Source: a virus. Taken from it: DNA of 51,957 nt. The notes beneath the pieces were generated by a model. It worked only from the letters and a program-made list of their open reading frames with translations. It did not search any database and had not been told where the DNA came from. Below are positions 51,598 to 51,957 of this stretch, in pieces. The stretch's first letter is position 1. Each line of letters starts with the position of its first letter. Made by a program: the position numbers and the translations under genes. Where the stretch lies: positions 1 to 51,957 of IMG/VR virus record IMGVR_UViG_3300022743_000007. One strand, 5' to 3'.

Positions 51598-51957
51598 ATG
51601 GCTACAGCAAAAGAAGGCCTGCCTATCACTCCCGCTGTCGTTCAGTGGGCACGTGAGCGGTCTGGCTACTCTATTGAAGAAGCAGAGCGACATTTCAAAA
51701 AGATTGCCGCCTGGGAGGCGGGGCGGTCAATGCCGACCTATGTCCAAGTCGAAGATATGGCCGACCGATTTAAAGTGCCCGTCGCTGTCTTCTTTTTCCC
51801 CCAACCTCCAGAGCTGCCTGCACTAGAAAAATCGTTTCGAACTCTCACAGCTGAAGACTTTGCGGCAATTCCGCGAAGGGTTCGCTTCTTTTTACGCCAG
51901 GGACGTGCTATGCAGCTGAACTTGGCGGAACTAAACGATGGGAAAAACCCCTCGTCA
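51598..51957 (+). CDS. HTH plus ImmA/IrrE protein, truncated by the window end
   Basis: An open frame from the ATG at 51598 to the last base, 120 codons with no stop. AVVQWARERSGYSIEEAERHF and AWEAGRSMPTYVQVEDMADR, then FKVPVAVFFFPQPPE, are typical of the N-terminal HTH of long ImmA/IrrE proteins, followed by SFRTL. The HEXXH motif would lie beyond the window. Such genes often pair with a PIN-type toxin, which cannot be checked here. Confidence 0.82.
   Translation, partial: MATAKEGLPITPAVVQWARERSGYSIEEAERHFKKIAAWEAGRSMPTYVQVEDMADRFKVPVAVFFFPQPPELPALEKSFRTLTAEDFAAIPRRVRFFLRQGRAMQLNLAELNDGKNPSS

Overview
The window is an integrated prophage with its cargo, entered from a chromosomal tRNA-Phe gene at the left edge. 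Coding density, moderately high GC, strong Shine-Dalgarno sites, a Gram-negative Rz/Rz1 spanin pair and O-antigen-type surface genes point to a proteobacterial host. A beta- or gammaproteobacterium is likely, but this is inference and I cannot name the genus.

Layout. (1) 52-430: tRNA-Phe with its terminator, then a short spacer. (2) 431-4215, leftward: a gene of unknown function, then a four-gene integration operon (small protein, DUF2924, large serine recombinase, HTH/ParB-like protein). (3) 4330-6630, leftward: XRE repressor, ImmA/IrrE protease and a SIR2-like protein, facing a near-consensus rightward promoter across a 226-bp control region. (4) 6857-19001, rightward: two unknown early genes, an excisionase-like HTH protein, a BRO antirepressor, and a replication/recombination set (AAA ATPase, SSB-like protein, PD-(D/E)XK nuclease, P4-type primase-helicase, RuvC-like resolvase). 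It ends in a solitary ParB-methyltransferase fusion. (5) 18983-19906: a leftward island of three small genes (DUF3489, DUF6900, unknown). (6) 20014-29232: HNH nuclease, terminases, portal, S49 protease, HK97-type capsid and neck genes. (7) 29302-40386: a Mu-like contractile tail and baseplate, with a predicted -1 frameshift in the tail chaperone gene, then fibre and chaperone. (8) 40629-41994: holin, endolysin and nested Rz/Rz1.

(9) 42183-47289, leftward and visibly more AT-rich: SGNH acyltransferase, TPR protein and NodU-type carbamoyltransferase, best read as a surface-modifying (lysogenic conversion) cassette. (10) 47700-50442, rightward: a DCL-family protein, an AvcD-type anti-phage dCTP deaminase and a small downstream ORF before a terminator. 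(11) 50833-51957: a structured intergenic element, an HTH protein that looks like a fusion of two of the prophage's own small DNA-binding proteins, and the start of an HTH-ImmA/IrrE gene cut by the window end.

Together the genes describe a temperate myovirus with an HK97-type head, a Mu-type tail and probable cos packaging. Its lysogen would gain surface modification plus at least two candidate defence genes (SIR2-like and AvcD). No attL/attR pair could be identified, so the exact prophage ends remain open. It is also unresolved whether the 47.7-52 kb segment belongs to this prophage or to a neighbouring element.
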